Shown here piece after piece: positions 1 to 9,075 of a DNA stretch of 64,000 nt. Each line of letters begins with the position of its first letter. The first letter of the stretch is position 1. The stretch lies in NCBI RefSeq assembly GCF_000702305.1, contig NZ_JNLC01000018.1, forward strand, positions 124,001 through 188,000, in the 5' to 3' direction. The notes under the pieces were generated by a model, which saw nothing but the letters and a program-made list of their open reading frames with translations, was not told where the DNA came from and made no database searches. The translations under genes were made by a program, and so were the position numbers. The DNA is from Allobosea sp. 117 (GTDB lineage Bacteria; Pseudomonadota; Alphaproteobacteria; Rhizobiales; Xanthobacteraceae).

Positions 1-2
1 TC

Positions 3-470
3 GCCTGGAAGCAGGTGCTGATCATGGTGGTCACGGCGGTTCTGCTGGCCGGCTTCTGGTATCTCGTGCAGAAGACCGCACTCGGCCGCGCCCAGCGCGC
101 CTGCGAGCAGGACCGCAAGATGGCCTCGCTGCTCGGCATTAATGTCGACCAGACCATCTCGCTGACCTTCGTCATCGGCGCGGCGCTCGCCGCCGTCGCC
201 GGCGTGATGTACCTGATGTATTATGGCGTCGCGAATTTCGCGGACGGCTTCGTGCCCGGCGTGAAGGCCTTCACCGCCGCCGTGCTCGGCGGCATCGGCT
301 CGCTGCCCGGCGCCGTGCTCGGGGGGCTGCTGATCGGCCTGATCGAGGTCTTCTGGTCGGCATATTTCTCCATCGAATACAAGGATGTGGCGGCGTTCTC
401 CATCCTTGCCATCACCCTCATCTTCCTGCCTCAGGGCCTGCTCGGCCGGCCGGAAGTCGAGAAGGTGTGA
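3..470 (+). CDS. livH: Branched-chain amino-acid ABC transporter permease LivH, 3' part
   Basis: C-terminal part of a LivH-type inner-membrane permease; the reading frame is already open at the left edge, so the start lies outside the window. It contains the cytoplasmic loop typical of the family (ALGRAQRACEQDRKMASLLGI), which contacts the ATPases, then hydrophobic helices with the glycine-rich stretch around FTAAVLGGIGSLPGAVLGG. It would form the pore with LivM, whose gene starts 12 bases downstream; livG, livF and a binding-protein gene follow, giving a full Liv importer for leucine/isoleucine/valine or related amino acids. The substrate is inferred from the family, not from this sequence. 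Confidence 0.95.
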   Translation, partial: AWKQVLIMVVTAVLLAGFWYLVQKTALGRAQRACEQDRKMASLLGINVDQTISLTFVIGAALAAVAGVMYLMYYGVANFADGFVPGVKAFTAAVLGGIGSLPGAVLGGLLIGLIEVFWSAYFSIEYKDVAAFSILAITLIFLPQGLLGRPEVEKV

Positions 471-482
471 GGAAAGCCCATC

Positions 483-1970
483 ATGGCCGTCCAGCTTGCC
501 GAGTCTCCTCCGGCCGCCACCCAGCCGCCCGCTACCCCGCCCGCCCAGACGACCGCCGCTGACACGAACTCTGCCTTCGGCCATGCGCTGAAGGATACGC
601 TGATCACCGGGCTGATCGCCCTCGGCCTGCTCGGCCCGCTGGTCGGTTTCGAGACCGTGGTGCGCGACACCGGAGCCGGCAGCGCGCTCGGTCTCGCCTA
701 CCGGCCGGTGGTGGTCGCCGTCATGGTCGCCATCATCATGGTCGGCCGGCTCGTCCTCAATCTCACCGTCTGGTCACCCAACCGCGTCGTGAAGACCCGC
801 TCCGGGCCTTCGGTGTTCGATCGCATGGGCACCGCGGTCGGCCCGGTGGTCAAGCCGGCGCTGTTCGCCTTCGCCGTCGCCTTCCCGCTCCTCGCCGCCA
901 TGCTGATGGGCGGGCTCAACGAGAGCCGCTACCTGATCGACCTCGGCATCCTGATCCTCACCTATGTGATGCTCGGCTGGGGCCTCAACATCGTCGTCGG
1001 CCTCGCCGGCCTGCTCGATCTCGGCTACGTCGCCTTCTACGCGGTCGGCGCCTACACCTACGCGCTGCTCGCCACCTCCGCGCCGATCAACGAGTTCTTC
1101 TCCGGGCTGCTCGGCGAGACCTTCTGGGCCAACTGGGCATTCTGGATCTGCCTGCCCATCGCCGGCATCTTCTCCGGCCTGTGGGGCATGATCCTCGGCT
1201 TCCCGGTGCTCCGGCTGCGCGGCGACTATCTCGCTATCGTGACGCTGGCCTTCGGCGAGATCATCCGCCTGGTGCTGATCAACTGGGTCGACTTCACCGG
1301 CGGCGGCGCCGGCATCGCCTCGATCCCTCGCGCCACCTTCTTCGGCGTCCCCTTCACCGCGGGCGAGGACGGATTCGCGGCGCTGTTCGGGCTCGAATTC
1401 AACCCGATGCACCGCATCATCTTCCTTTATTTCGTGATCCTGGCACTCGCGCTGATCACCGCCTTCGCTACCGTTCGGCTGCGCAAGCTGCCCGTCGGCC
1501 GCGCCTGGGAAGCGCTGCGCGAGGACGAGATCGCCTGCCGCTCGCTGGGCATCAACACCACCAACACCAAGCTCTCGGCCTTCGCCACCGGCGCCATGTT
1601 CGGCGGCTTCGCCGGTTGCTTCTTCGCCGTGCGCGCGGGCTTCGTGAGCCCGGAGAGCTTCACCTTCGACATCTCGGCGATGATCCTCGCCATTGTCGTG
1701 CTGGGCGGCATGGGCTCGCAGATCGGCGTCGCGGTGGCGGCGGCGGTGATGCTGGGCGGCATGGAGATGCTGCGCAACCTCGGCTTCCTGAAGCAGATCT
1801 TCGGCAACGACTTCGACCCGAGCCTCTACCGCATGCTGATCTTCGGCTTCGCCATGGTGGCGATCATGGTGTGGAAGCCGCGCGGCCTTGTCTCGACCCG
1901 CGAGCCGACCATCTTCCTTAAGGAGCGCAAGGCGGTCTCCGGCGACCTCGTGAAGGAGGGCCACGGCTGA
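483..1970 (+). CDS. livM: Branched-chain amino-acid ABC transporter permease LivM
   Basis: Second permease of the Liv importer, 495 residues. An Ala/Pro-rich N-terminus (about 1-30) leads into hydrophobic segments that are extra relative to the shortest LivM proteins. The conserved LivM core follows, with [16 protein letters not shown] near residue 180, [20 protein letters not shown] near 245 and the ATPase-contact loop [19 protein letters not shown] near 340. The N-terminal extension with added membrane helices is common in Rhizobiales LivM. The ATG follows livH after 12 bases, and its TGA shares one base with the livG ATG, indicating one transcript and coupled translation. Confidence 0.95.
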   Translation: MAVQLAESPPAATQPPATPPAQTTAADTNSAFGHALKDTLITGLIALGLLGPLVGFETVVRDTGAGSALGLAYRPVVVAVMVAIIMVGRLVLNLTVWSPNRVVKTRSGPSVFDRMGTAVGPVVKPALFAFAVAFPLLAAMLMGGLNESRYLIDLGILILTYVMLGWGLNIVVGLAGLLDLGYVAFYAVGAYTYALLATSAPINEFFSGLLGETFWANWAFWICLPIAGIFSGLWGMILGFPVLRLRGDYLAIVTLAFGEIIRLVLINWVDFTGGGAGIASIPRATFFGVPFTAGEDGFAALFGLEFNPMHRIIFLYFVILALALITAFATVRLRKLPVGRAWEALREDEIACRSLGINTTNTKLSAFATGAMFGGFAGCFFAVRAGFVSPESFTFDISAMILAIVVLGGMGSQIGVAVAAAVMLGGMEMLRNLGFLKQIFGNDFDPSLYRMLIFGFAMVAIMVWKPRGLVSTREPTIFLKERKAVSGDLVKEGHG

Positions 1971-2932
1971 TGCAACCCTCGACCGGCAACGCTGCCCCCT
2001 ATCGCTGGGATGCCGATCCCATCCTCCTCGTCGAGCACCTGTTCATGCGCTTCGGCGGCCTCGTCGCCGTGAACGACCTCTCCTTCAATGTCGGGCGCGG
2101 CGACATCACCGCGCTGATCGGCCCGAACGGCGCCGGCAAGACCACAGTCTTCAACTGCATCACCGGCTTCTACAAGCCGAGCGAGGGCCGGCTCGTGCTC
2201 GGCCACGGCCGTGCGCCGACACCCGAGGAGGTGGCGACCGTCACCGCCCATGGCGAGCGGGCGCTGGTCGGCTCCGACGCCGCCGTCTATCTGCTGGAGC
2301 GCATGCCCGACTACCGGGTCTCCGGCGAGGCAAAGGTGGCGCGCACCTTCCAGAACATCCGCCTGTTCACCGGCATGACCGTGCTGGAGAACCTGATGGT
2401 GGCCCAGCACAACGCGCTGATGTCGGCCTCGGGCTATTCGCTCAAGGGCCTGTTCGGCCTGCCGGGCTGGCGCGCGGCGCAGCGCACGGCGACCGAGAAG
2501 GCGCAATACTGGCTGGACAAGGTCGGCCTGACCGATCGCGCAGACGATCCGGCCGGCGACCTACCCTACGGCGCCCAGCGCCGGCTCGAGATCGCCCGCG
2601 CCATGTGCTCCGACCCGATCCTGCTCTGCCTCGACGAGCCCGCCGCGGGCCTCAATCCACGCGAGAGCCTTGAGCTGAACACGCTGCTGCGCGCCATCCG
2701 CGCCGAGCACAACACCTCGATCCTCCTGATCGAGCACGACATGAGCGTGGTGATGGAGATTTCCGACCACGTCGTCGTGCTCGACTACGGCACCAAGATC
2801 GCCGACGGCACGCCCGAGGCGGTCAGGAACGACCCGCGCGTCATCGCCGCCTATCTCGGCGTCGACGAGGACGCGGTCGAGGAGGTCGAAGCGGAGATCG
2901 AGGCCGAGATCGCCACGGGGGCCCAATCGTGA
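1970..2932 (+). CDS. livG: Branched-chain amino-acid ABC transporter ATP-binding protein LivG
   Basis: Cytoplasmic ATPase of the Liv importer, 320 residues. Walker A GPNGAGKTT is at residues 51-59, the LivG-type signature LPYGAQRRLEIARAM is near 200, Walker B LLCLDEPAAG follows, and the switch His is in LLIEHDM. The protein is longer than the usual 255-260 residues: about 40 residues (roughly 73-115) are inserted between Walker A and the Q-loop segment ARTFQNIRLF, and an acidic tail (EDAVEEVEAEIEAE) ends it. Such insertions occur in Rhizobiales LivG proteins. The gene overlaps livM by one base and livF by four. Confidence 0.95.
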   Translation: MQPSTGNAAPYRWDADPILLVEHLFMRFGGLVAVNDLSFNVGRGDITALIGPNGAGKTTVFNCITGFYKPSEGRLVLGHGRAPTPEEVATVTAHGERALVGSDAAVYLLERMPDYRVSGEAKVARTFQNIRLFTGMTVLENLMVAQHNALMSASGYSLKGLFGLPGWRAAQRTATEKAQYWLDKVGLTDRADDPAGDLPYGAQRRLEIARAMCSDPILLCLDEPAAGLNPRESLELNTLLRAIRAEHNTSILLIEHDMSVVMEISDHVVVLDYGTKIADGTPEAVRNDPRVIAAYLGVDEDAVEEVEAEIEAEIATGAQS

Positions 2933-3699
2933 ATGCAGTAAGCGCCGCCGCGTCGGGTTCGCCGGCATCCATGCCGTCCGCGCCCATGTTGTCCGTTCGC
3001 GGCGTGAAGACCTTCTACGGAAACATCATGGCGCTGAAGGGCGTCGACATCGACGTCAATGCGGGCGAGATCGTCACGCTGATCGGCTCCAACGGGGCCG
3101 GCAAGTCGACCCTGATGATGACCATCTTCGGCCAGCCGCGCGCCCGCGAAGGCGCCATCCTGTTCGAGGGGCGCGACATCACCAAGATGCCGACGCACGA
3201 GATCGCCATGCTGCGCATCGCCCAGTCCCCCGAGGGACGGCGCATCTTCCCGCGCATGACGGTCTTCGAGAACCTTCAGATGGGCGCCTCCATCGACGGC
3301 ATGGCGCATTTCGACAATGACCTCGAGCGCGTCTTCACCATGTTCCCCCGCCTCAAGGAGCGCATCAACCAGCGCGGGGGCACGCTGTCCGGCGGCGAGC
3401 AGCAGATGCTGGCGATCGGCCGCGCGCTGATGAGCCGCCCGCGCCTGCTCATGCTCGACGAACCTTCGCTCGGCCTCGCGCCGCTGATCGTCAAGCAGAT
3501 CTTCGACGCCATCCGCGAGCTCAACCGCACCGAGGGGCTGACCGTGTTCCTGGTCGAGCAGAACGCCTTCCACGCGCTCAAGCTCGCCCATCGCGGCTAT
3601 GTTCTGGTCAACGGGCTGGTGACCATGTCCGGCGAGGGGCGCGAGCTGCTCGAACGGCCGGAGGTGCGTGCCGCCTATCTCGAAGGCGGGAGGCACTGA
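2929..3699 (+). CDS. livF: Branched-chain amino-acid ABC transporter ATP-binding protein LivF
   Basis: Second ATPase of the Liv importer, 256 residues. It shows Walker A GSNGAGKST, the LivF-typical stretch AQSPEGRRIFPRMTVFENL, the ABC signature LSGGEQQMLAIGRAL and Walker B LLMLDEPSLGLAP. The GTG start overlaps the livG stop (GTGA), implying translational coupling. The first 22 residues form an Ala/Ser/Pro-rich extension ahead of the first beta strand (LSVRGVKTFYG), which is slightly unusual; a nearby ATG at 2933 is out of frame and cannot be the start. Confidence 0.95.
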   Translation: MNAVSAAASGSPASMPSAPMLSVRGVKTFYGNIMALKGVDIDVNAGEIVTLIGSNGAGKSTLMMTIFGQPRAREGAILFEGRDITKMPTHEIAMLRIAQSPEGRRIFPRMTVFENLQMGASIDGMAHFDNDLERVFTMFPRLKERINQRGGTLSGGEQQMLAIGRALMSRPRLLMLDEPSLGLAPLIVKQIFDAIRELNRTEGLTVFLVEQNAFHALKLAHRGYVLVNGLVTMSGEGRELLERPEVRAAYLEGGRH

Positions 3700-3700
3700 G

Positions 3701-4177
3701 ATGGTCACGCAATCCGGCACCGCCATCGCCGACGGCTCGCCCCGCGCGATCGCGGTGCTGCTGCCTTTCGCGATCGTCGCGGCCGTCGTCGCCGCCTTCC
3801 TCTTCCTGCCCGATCTCGTGGTCGAGGTCTCGCGCGGCGACTTCGCGCTGATCACCCTGTTCCTCGGCGGCGGCGCGGCCTGGCTCTCGGGCCGTGCCAT
3901 CGCCTCGACCTGGCGCCCCTACCGACAGGCCATCTTCTATGCCGTGCTGCTCGGCTGCGTGGTGCGCTTCTTCCACTTCGCGCTGTTCGAGGGCACGCTG
4001 CTCTCGCTGCACTACTTCCTTACCGACACCGCTTTCCTGGCCGCCGTCTCCACGCTGGGCTTCCGCGCCGAGCGGGCGGCGCAGATGTCGACCCGCTACG
4101 GCTGGCTCTACGGCAAGGCCGGCCGCTTCGGCTGGAAGGCGGGGACGGAGGGCAAACCCTCGCCGGACGTTGCGTGA
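3701..4177 (+). CDS. Small membrane protein of the liv operon (DUF6867-like)
   Basis: Membrane protein of 158 residues with hydrophobic segments at about residues 17-38, 45-60, 75-95 and 100-118. The motif YRQAIFYAVLLGCVVRFFHFALFEGTLLSLHY matches what I recall of a family found just after livF in many Rhizobiales (DUF6867). The basic C-terminal tail would be cytoplasmic. The ATG lies one base after the livF TGA, so it belongs to the operon. Its role is unknown; constant linkage to liv genes suggests an accessory subunit or stability factor, but that is inference. The family name comes from memory and should be confirmed by profile search. Confidence 0.8.
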   Translation: MVTQSGTAIADGSPRAIAVLLPFAIVAAVVAAFLFLPDLVVEVSRGDFALITLFLGGGAAWLSGRAIASTWRPYRQAIFYAVLLGCVVRFFHFALFEGTLLSLHYFLTDTAFLAAVSTLGFRAERAAQMSTRYGWLYGKAGRFGWKAGTEGKPSPDVA

Positions 4178-4306
4178 ATCCGCTTCACCATGATTCGGAT
4201 CACCGTCGACTCCGGCGTGGAAAAGGGCATGATGGTCTGGTGGGGCGAATGCCGCGCCGGACCGGCTGCGTAAGTTCGAACCTCAGAACCACTTAGGGGA
4301 TCTTTC

Positions 4307-5407
4307 ATGAAGAAGCTTCTGTTTGCCGGCATTGCGCTCGGCGCCGCGATGGCGCTGACCGCTCCGGCGTCGGCACAGGTGAAAGTCGGCGTCGGCGGCC
4401 CGATCACCGGCCCGAACGCCACCTTCGGCGCGCAGCTCAAGAACGGCGCCGAGCAGTGGGTGGCGGACGTCAACGCGAAGGGCGGCATCCTCGGCCAGAA
4501 GGTCGAACTCTTCGTCGGTGACGATGCTTCCAAACCCGAGCAGGGCGTGTCGGTCGCCAACAAGTTCATCTCGGACGGCGTCAAGTTCGTGATCGGACAC
4601 TTCAACTCGGGCGTGTCGATCCCGGCTTCCGAGCAGTATGCCGAAGCGGGCGTGGTGGCCATCTCCCCGGCCTCGACCAATCCGAAGCTGACCGAGCGCG
4701 GCCTCACCAACGTGTTCCGCACCTGCGGCCGCGACGACCAGCAGGGCGCGGTCGCCGCCGAGTACATCGTGAAGAACCTGAAGGACAAGAAGGTCGCGAT
4801 CGTTCACGACAAGACCCCTTACGGCAAGGGTCTCGCCGACGAGACGCAGAAGGCCATGAACAAGGCCGGCGTGAAGGAAGTCCTCTACGAGGGCATCAAC
4901 CCCGGCGAGAAGGACTATTCGGCGCTTGTTTCCAAGCTCAAGGCAGCCAACGTCGACATTCTCTACTATGGTGGCCTGCACACCGAAGCCGGCCTGCTGG
5001 TGCGCCAGATGCGCGACCAGGGTATGAAGACCGTGCTGTTCTCGGGTGACGGCATCACCGACAAGGAATTCTGGACCATCGCCGGCCCCGGCGCCGCGGG
5101 CACGCTGATGACATTCGGCCCGGATCCGCGCAAGAACCCGGCCGCCGCCAAGGTCGTCGAGACCTTCAAGGCGAAGGGCATCGATCCGGAAGGCTACGTC
5201 CTCTACTCCTACGCTGCCGGCCAGGTCATCCAGCAGGCTGCAGAAGCGGTGAAGTCGGTCGATACCAAGAAGGTCTCCGAGTACATCCACTCGGGCGCGA
5301 CCTTCGACACGGTGCTCGGCAAGCTGAACTTCGACAAGAAGGGCGACCGCACCAACCTCGACTACGTCCTCTATGTCTGGAAGGACGGCGGCTACACCGA
5401 GATGTGA
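4307..5407 (+). CDS. livK: Branched-chain amino-acid ABC transporter substrate-binding protein
   Basis: Periplasmic binding protein, 366 residues. Residues 1-23 are a Sec signal peptide (MKK, hydrophobic core, ASA cleavage before QVKVG). The mature part starts with KVGVGGPITGPNATFGAQLKNG, the type-I periplasmic-binding fold of the LivJ/LivK family, and keeps the ligand-pocket stretches SPASTNPKLTERG and FRTCGRDDQQG. It delivers branched-chain or related amino acids to LivHMGF. A purine-rich stretch (TTAGGGGATC) precedes the ATG. The gene is separated from the upstream operon by 129 bases, so it may have its own promoter, and it is followed by a strong terminator. Confidence 0.95.
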   Translation: MKKLLFAGIALGAAMALTAPASAQVKVGVGGPITGPNATFGAQLKNGAEQWVADVNAKGGILGQKVELFVGDDASKPEQGVSVANKFISDGVKFVIGHFNSGVSIPASEQYAEAGVVAISPASTNPKLTERGLTNVFRTCGRDDQQGAVAAEYIVKNLKDKKVAIVHDKTPYGKGLADETQKAMNKAGVKEVLYEGINPGEKDYSALVSKLKAANVDILYYGGLHTEAGLLVRQMRDQGMKTVLFSGDGITDKEFWTIAGPGAAGTLMTFGPDPRKNPAAAKVVETFKAKGIDPEGYVLYSYAAGQVIQQAAEAVKSVDTKKVSEYIHSGATFDTVLGKLNFDKKGDRTNLDYVLYVWKDGGYTEM

Positions 5408-5447
5408 GCTGAAGCTCCATCGCGCCTGGCGCCTGATGCGATCAAGA

Positions 5448-5480
5448 ACCCGCCGGAGCGATCCGGCGGGTTTTTATTTG
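5448..5480 (+). terminator. Intrinsic terminator of the liv operon
   Basis: A perfect 10-bp stem (ACCCGCCGGA pairing with TCCGGCGGGT) closes a GCGA tetraloop and is followed directly by TTTTTATTT. It lies 40 bases after the binding-protein stop. Confidence 0.93.
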
Positions 5481-5866
5481 GGGTGCAGACGATGATCCGG
5501 CTCCCACCAATCCGCCTGTCTGGCATCTGGATTCTGGTGAAACGGCATGGATGAGTGGCAGGCCGTAACGAGGCCGCCATTGGCATAGGGGATGACGAGG
5601 AAATCGTCTCTTGAGCATTCACTCGCCGTCGCGGCGAAGAAGTCCCGCGCACGCTGCCGCACGCAGTCGTTATCCACCGATACACAGCCAAGAAGACCTC
5701 CTCGGGTACCAAGCAGCGCGTTGCTGTGGTCGAGGGGAAGTCTCAGCGGATGCTTCGCCACCGGTTCCAGCTGAAAATCAGCGATCCGAAACAGGAAGAC
5801 ATTCATGCCCTCTCGGGCCACGAACGCCTCGATCGGCTCGCAACTGTAATAGAGATGGTACAACAC
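5474..5866 (-). CDS. Hypothetical protein, 130 residues
   Basis: Open frame of 130 codons on the minus strand, upstream of the CcdA-like gene only in position (its stop points toward the liv terminator). Composition is not obviously that of a shadow frame: it has a mixed globular profile (MLYHLYYSCEPIEAFVAREG at the start, then RIADFQLEPVAKHPLRLPLD), four cysteines and no signal peptide or membrane segment. I recognise no family. Codon choice is less GC-rich at third positions than in its neighbours, so it may be a recently acquired or non-functional gene. Its 3' end overlaps the T-tract of the liv terminator. Only moderately supported. Confidence 0.5.
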   Translation of the reverse strand: MLYHLYYSCEPIEAFVAREGMNVFLFRIADFQLEPVAKHPLRLPLDHSNALLGTRGGLLGCVSVDNDCVRQRARDFFAATASECSRDDFLVIPYANGGLVTACHSSMPFHQNPDARQADWWEPDHRLHPK

Positions 5867-5896
5867 GGCGGCCCTCGGCGGCTCGGACTGGCGAGG

Positions 5897-6628
5897 CTAC
5901 CCCAGCCGCGCCAGCGCCGGAAACGTCTCCAAGAGCCAGAAGCTCGCATTGGCGATCCAGCCGGACAGGAAGCCTATGCCGGTGAGCACCAGGAGGCCGC
6001 CCATCGCCTTCTCCACCATCGGCAGGTAGCGCCGCGCATGGACGAGGAGCCCGAGCGCCGGGCGCGCCATCGCCGCGACCAGCAGGAACGGCACGCCGAG
6101 CCCGGCCGAATAGATGGCGAGCAGACCGGCGCCATGCGCCAGCGTCTGCTCGGAGGCCGCCACCGCGAGGATCGCCGCCAGCACCGGCCCGATGCAGGGT
6201 GTCCAGCCGAAGGCGAAGGCCAGCCCCATCACATAGGAGCCGGCGAGGCCTACCGGCGCGTCGACATGCACCCGCTTGGTGGTGCTGAGCCATCCGAACC
6301 GGAACACGCCGAGGAAATGGAGGCCCATCAGCAGGATGGAGACGCCGGCGATGATCGCAAGTTCCTGCGAGTAGAGCCGCAGATACCCCCCCACCACCGA
6401 AGCGCCCGCGCCGAGCGCCACGAACACGGTCGAGAAGCCGGCGACGAACAAGAGCGCCGCGCCCAGCGTGCGCCGTGCTGCCGCGTCGGTCGGCGCCTTG
6501 TGGGTGATCTGGTCGAGGCTGGTGCCGGCGAGATAACACAGATAGGGCGGGACGAGCGGCAGCACGCAAGGCGAGACGAAGCTCGCGAGACCCGCGGCGA
6601 AGGCTGCCGGAAGCGTGACGTCGGCCAT
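5897..6628 (-). CDS. ccdA: CcdA/DsbD-type membrane protein (cytochrome c biogenesis, thiol transfer)
   Basis: Inner-membrane protein of 243 residues with about six hydrophobic segments. The start was set at the ATG giving MADVTLPAAFAAGLASFVSP. It has the two CcdA signatures: SFVSPCVLPLVPPY near residue 15 and GLAFAFGWTPCIGPVL near 120, each with one of the two cysteines that pass reducing equivalents from cytoplasmic thioredoxin to periplasmic acceptors such as CcmG or DsbD-like proteins. There is no N- or C-terminal thioredoxin domain, so it is the short CcdA form. No ccm genes are adjacent, so the partner is unknown. Confidence 0.92.
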   Translation of the reverse strand: MADVTLPAAFAAGLASFVSPCVLPLVPPYLCYLAGTSLDQITHKAPTDAAARRTLGAALLFVAGFSTVFVALGAGASVVGGYLRLYSQELAIIAGVSILLMGLHFLGVFRFGWLSTTKRVHVDAPVGLAGSYVMGLAFAFGWTPCIGPVLAAILAVAASEQTLAHGAGLLAIYSAGLGVPFLLVAAMARPALGLLVHARRYLPMVEKAMGGLLVLTGIGFLSGWIANASFWLLETFPALARLG

Positions 6629-6765
6629 TCTGGTCCCTACCTGCCGTTCGGGAGCCCGAACATGATGGCTGCATGGCAGGCCGGGCCGGCGAAGGCAATG
6701 CGGCGGCTCCGCCCATCGCCGGGATGTGATAGGCATCGGCGCTCCAACCGGGGCAGGCTGAAGAG

Positions 6766-7770
6766 ATGCGCAACCTCATCACCGACGTCGACGGGCTGCG
6801 GGTCGGCCATGCGGGCGACCTCGCCATCGGCTCGGGCGTGACCGCGATCCTGTTCGACGCGCCGACCGTCGCCTCGGTCGATGTGCGCGGCGGCGGCCCG
6901 GGCACGCGCGAAACCGATCTCCTGGCGGCCGATGCGACCGTCGGCGCCGTCGACGCCCTCATGCTGTCCGGCGGCTCTGCCTTCGGGCTCGAGGCGGCGG
7001 CCGGGGTTATGGCGCTGCTCGCCGAGCGCGGCGTCGGCTTCGAGGTCCGCGGCGCGCGGGTGCCAATCGTCCCCGGTGCCATCCTGTTCGATCTGCTGAA
7101 CGGCGGCGACAAGAACTGGGGCCGCTTCCCGCCCTATCGCGAGCTCGGCTATGCGGCGGCCGAGGCGGCCGGGCTCGACTTTGCGCTCGGCAGCCACGGC
7201 GCCGGCCTCGGCGCCACTACGGCCGGCCTTAAGGGCGGGCTCGGCTCAGCCTCCATGGTGACGGCGAGCGGCCATACGGTCGGCGCGCTGGTGGCCGTCA
7301 ACGCGGCGGGCTCGGCGGTGGTGCCGGGAGGCCCGCACTTCTTCGCCGCGCCCTTCGAGCGCGAGGGCGAGTTCGGCGGGCTCGGCCTGCCCTCCCCCTT
7401 CCCCGCCCTCGGCGCGCGCCCGGCGCTGAAGAGCCTGCCGGCCGGTGCGAACACCACGCTCGCCGTGGTCGCCACCGACGCGGCGCTGACCAAGGCGCAG
7501 TGCAAGCGCATGGCGGCGATGGCGCATGACGGCCTAGTGCGCGCCATCTGGCCGGTCCACACCCCGCTCGAAGGCGACACGGTGTTCGCCGCCGCCACCG
7601 CCCGCAGGCCGCTCACCGATCCGGTCCACGGCCTCGCCTTTCTCGGCATCGCCGCGGAGGTCACGCTCGCCCGCGCCTGTGCCCGCGCCGTCTATGAGGC
7701 AACCGCTCTCCCCTACCCTGGTGCCGTGCCGGCATGGCGCGACCGCTGGCCGGAGCACGCCCCGGCCTGA
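6766..7770 (+). CDS. P1 family (S58, DmpA-like) self-processing peptidase
   Basis: Protein of 334 residues of the DmpA/BapA class, N-terminal-nucleophile hydrolases that cut themselves into two chains and act as aminopeptidase/amidase. It has the early motifs ITDVDGLRVGHAGD and GGGPGTRETDLL, the glycine-rich MLSGGSAFGLEAA, and the processing region AGANTTLAVVATDAAL. Cleavage is expected between Asn229 and Thr230, making Thr the nucleophile where DmpA uses Ser (family knowledge plus inference). No signal peptide is seen, so the enzyme is probably cytoplasmic. The gene is a single unit between the divergent ccdA gene and the proVWX operon. Confidence 0.9.
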   Translation: MRNLITDVDGLRVGHAGDLAIGSGVTAILFDAPTVASVDVRGGGPGTRETDLLAADATVGAVDALMLSGGSAFGLEAAAGVMALLAERGVGFEVRGARVPIVPGAILFDLLNGGDKNWGRFPPYRELGYAAAEAAGLDFALGSHGAGLGATTAGLKGGLGSASMVTASGHTVGALVAVNAAGSAVVPGGPHFFAAPFEREGEFGGLGLPSPFPALGARPALKSLPAGANTTLAVVATDAALTKAQCKRMAAMAHDGLVRAIWPVHTPLEGDTVFAAATARRPLTDPVHGLAFLGIAAEVTLARACARAVYEATALPYPGAVPAWRDRWPEHAPA

Positions 7771-7857
7771 GTTGTCGCCTCACTGGCCGGCGCCGTCGCA
7801 TATGTACAATCGGCAGAGCAGCCATGCGCCCGACACTCCCCTCATAAAGAGGGGCGC

Positions 7858-9066
7858 ATGAGCGAAGCACAGCCGCGTATCAAAGTTCGTGGACTGACCA
7901 AGATTTTCGGCGAAAATCCCCTGCCCGCGCTCCGGCTGCTCGAGCAGGGCAAGGGACGCGCGGAGATTCTCGCGGCCACCGGCGCGGTGGTCGGCCTTCA
8001 GGACGTGAACTTCGACGTGAACGAGGGCGAGATCCTCGTCGTCATGGGCCTGTCGGGCTCCGGCAAGTCGACCTGCCTGCGCTGCATCAACCGGCTGGTC
8101 GAGCCGACCGCCGGCAAGGTGCTGGTCGACGATATCGACGTCACCGCGCTGTCCGAGAAGGACCTGCTCGCCTTCCGCCGCACCCGCTTCGGCATGGTGT
8201 TCCAGCAATTCGCGCTGTTCCCCCACCGCACCATCCTCAAGAATGTCGAATACGGCCTCGAGATCCAGAATGTCGCCCCCGCCATCCGCACCGAGCGAGC
8301 GCTCGCCGCCATCGAGCAGGTCGGCCTGAAGGGCTGGGACCAGCATTTCCCCTCGCAGCTCTCCGGCGGCATGCAGCAGCGCGCCGGCCTCGCCCGTGCC
8401 CTCGCCCTCGACCCGGACGTGCTGCTGATGGACGAGGCCTTCAGCGCGCTCGACCCGCTGATCCGCCGCGACATGCAGGGCGAGCTCGTCACCCTGCAGA
8501 AGCGGCTCAAGAAGACCATCGTCTTCGTCTCGCACGACCTCGACGAGGCGATCGCACTTGGCGGGCGCATCGTGCTGATGAAGGACGGGCGCATCGTCCA
8601 GCAGGGCTTCGCCGCCGACTTCCTTGCCAATCCGGCCGACGACTATGTGCGCCGTTTCGTCGAGCATATCGACGTGCTCGGCGTGGTGACGGCGGGTGAC
8701 GCTATGCGCGAGGCCGCGTGCGTCGCCGAATGGAGCACCACCGCCGACGAGGCGCTCGGCCGACTGGAACAGTCCGGCGATCCGGCCGTCACCGTCGTCT
8801 GCAACGAGGGACGCTTCCAGGGCACCGTCGAGGCGCCGACCCTGCGTGGCGCTGGCACCACGCCGATCAGACTGCTGCTCTCCGACCAGGATGCCTGCGT
8901 CGTCGAGAGCGCGACGCTGACCTCGGCCGTCGCCAAGCTGGCCTCCGGACGCGGCGAGATCGCGGTGGTCGGACCGGACCGGCATCTGCGCGGCGTCATC
9001 ACCAACACCGACCTCGTGCAGGCGCTCGCCCGGCGCAACGGGTCGTCGGCCGGTACGGCGCGGTAG
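7858..9066 (+). CDS. proV: Glycine betaine/proline ABC transporter ATP-binding protein ProV
   Basis: ATPase of an osmoprotectant importer, 402 residues. It has the ProV-specific N-terminal extension (GLTKIFGENPLPALRLLEQG), Walker A GLSGSGKST near residue 68, signature LSGGMQQRAGLARALA, Walker B LLMDEAFSALDP and the switch SHDLDEA. Residues from about 285 on form a CBS-domain-like regulatory tail ending HLRGVITNTDLVQALARR, which in relatives senses ionic strength or nucleotides. The ATG is preceded by AAAGAGGGGC. It is followed nine bases later by the permease gene. Confidence 0.94.
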   Translation: MSEAQPRIKVRGLTKIFGENPLPALRLLEQGKGRAEILAATGAVVGLQDVNFDVNEGEILVVMGLSGSGKSTCLRCINRLVEPTAGKVLVDDIDVTALSEKDLLAFRRTRFGMVFQQFALFPHRTILKNVEYGLEIQNVAPAIRTERALAAIEQVGLKGWDQHFPSQLSGGMQQRAGLARALALDPDVLLMDEAFSALDPLIRRDMQGELVTLQKRLKKTIVFVSHDLDEAIALGGRIVLMKDGRIVQQGFAADFLANPADDYVRRFVEHIDVLGVVTAGDAMREAACVAEWSTTADEALGRLEQSGDPAVTVVCNEGRFQGTVEAPTLRGAGTTPIRLLLSDQDACVVESATLTSAVAKLASGRGEIAVVGPDRHLRGVITNTDLVQALARRNGSSAGTAR

Positions 9067-9075
9067 GAGGACGCG

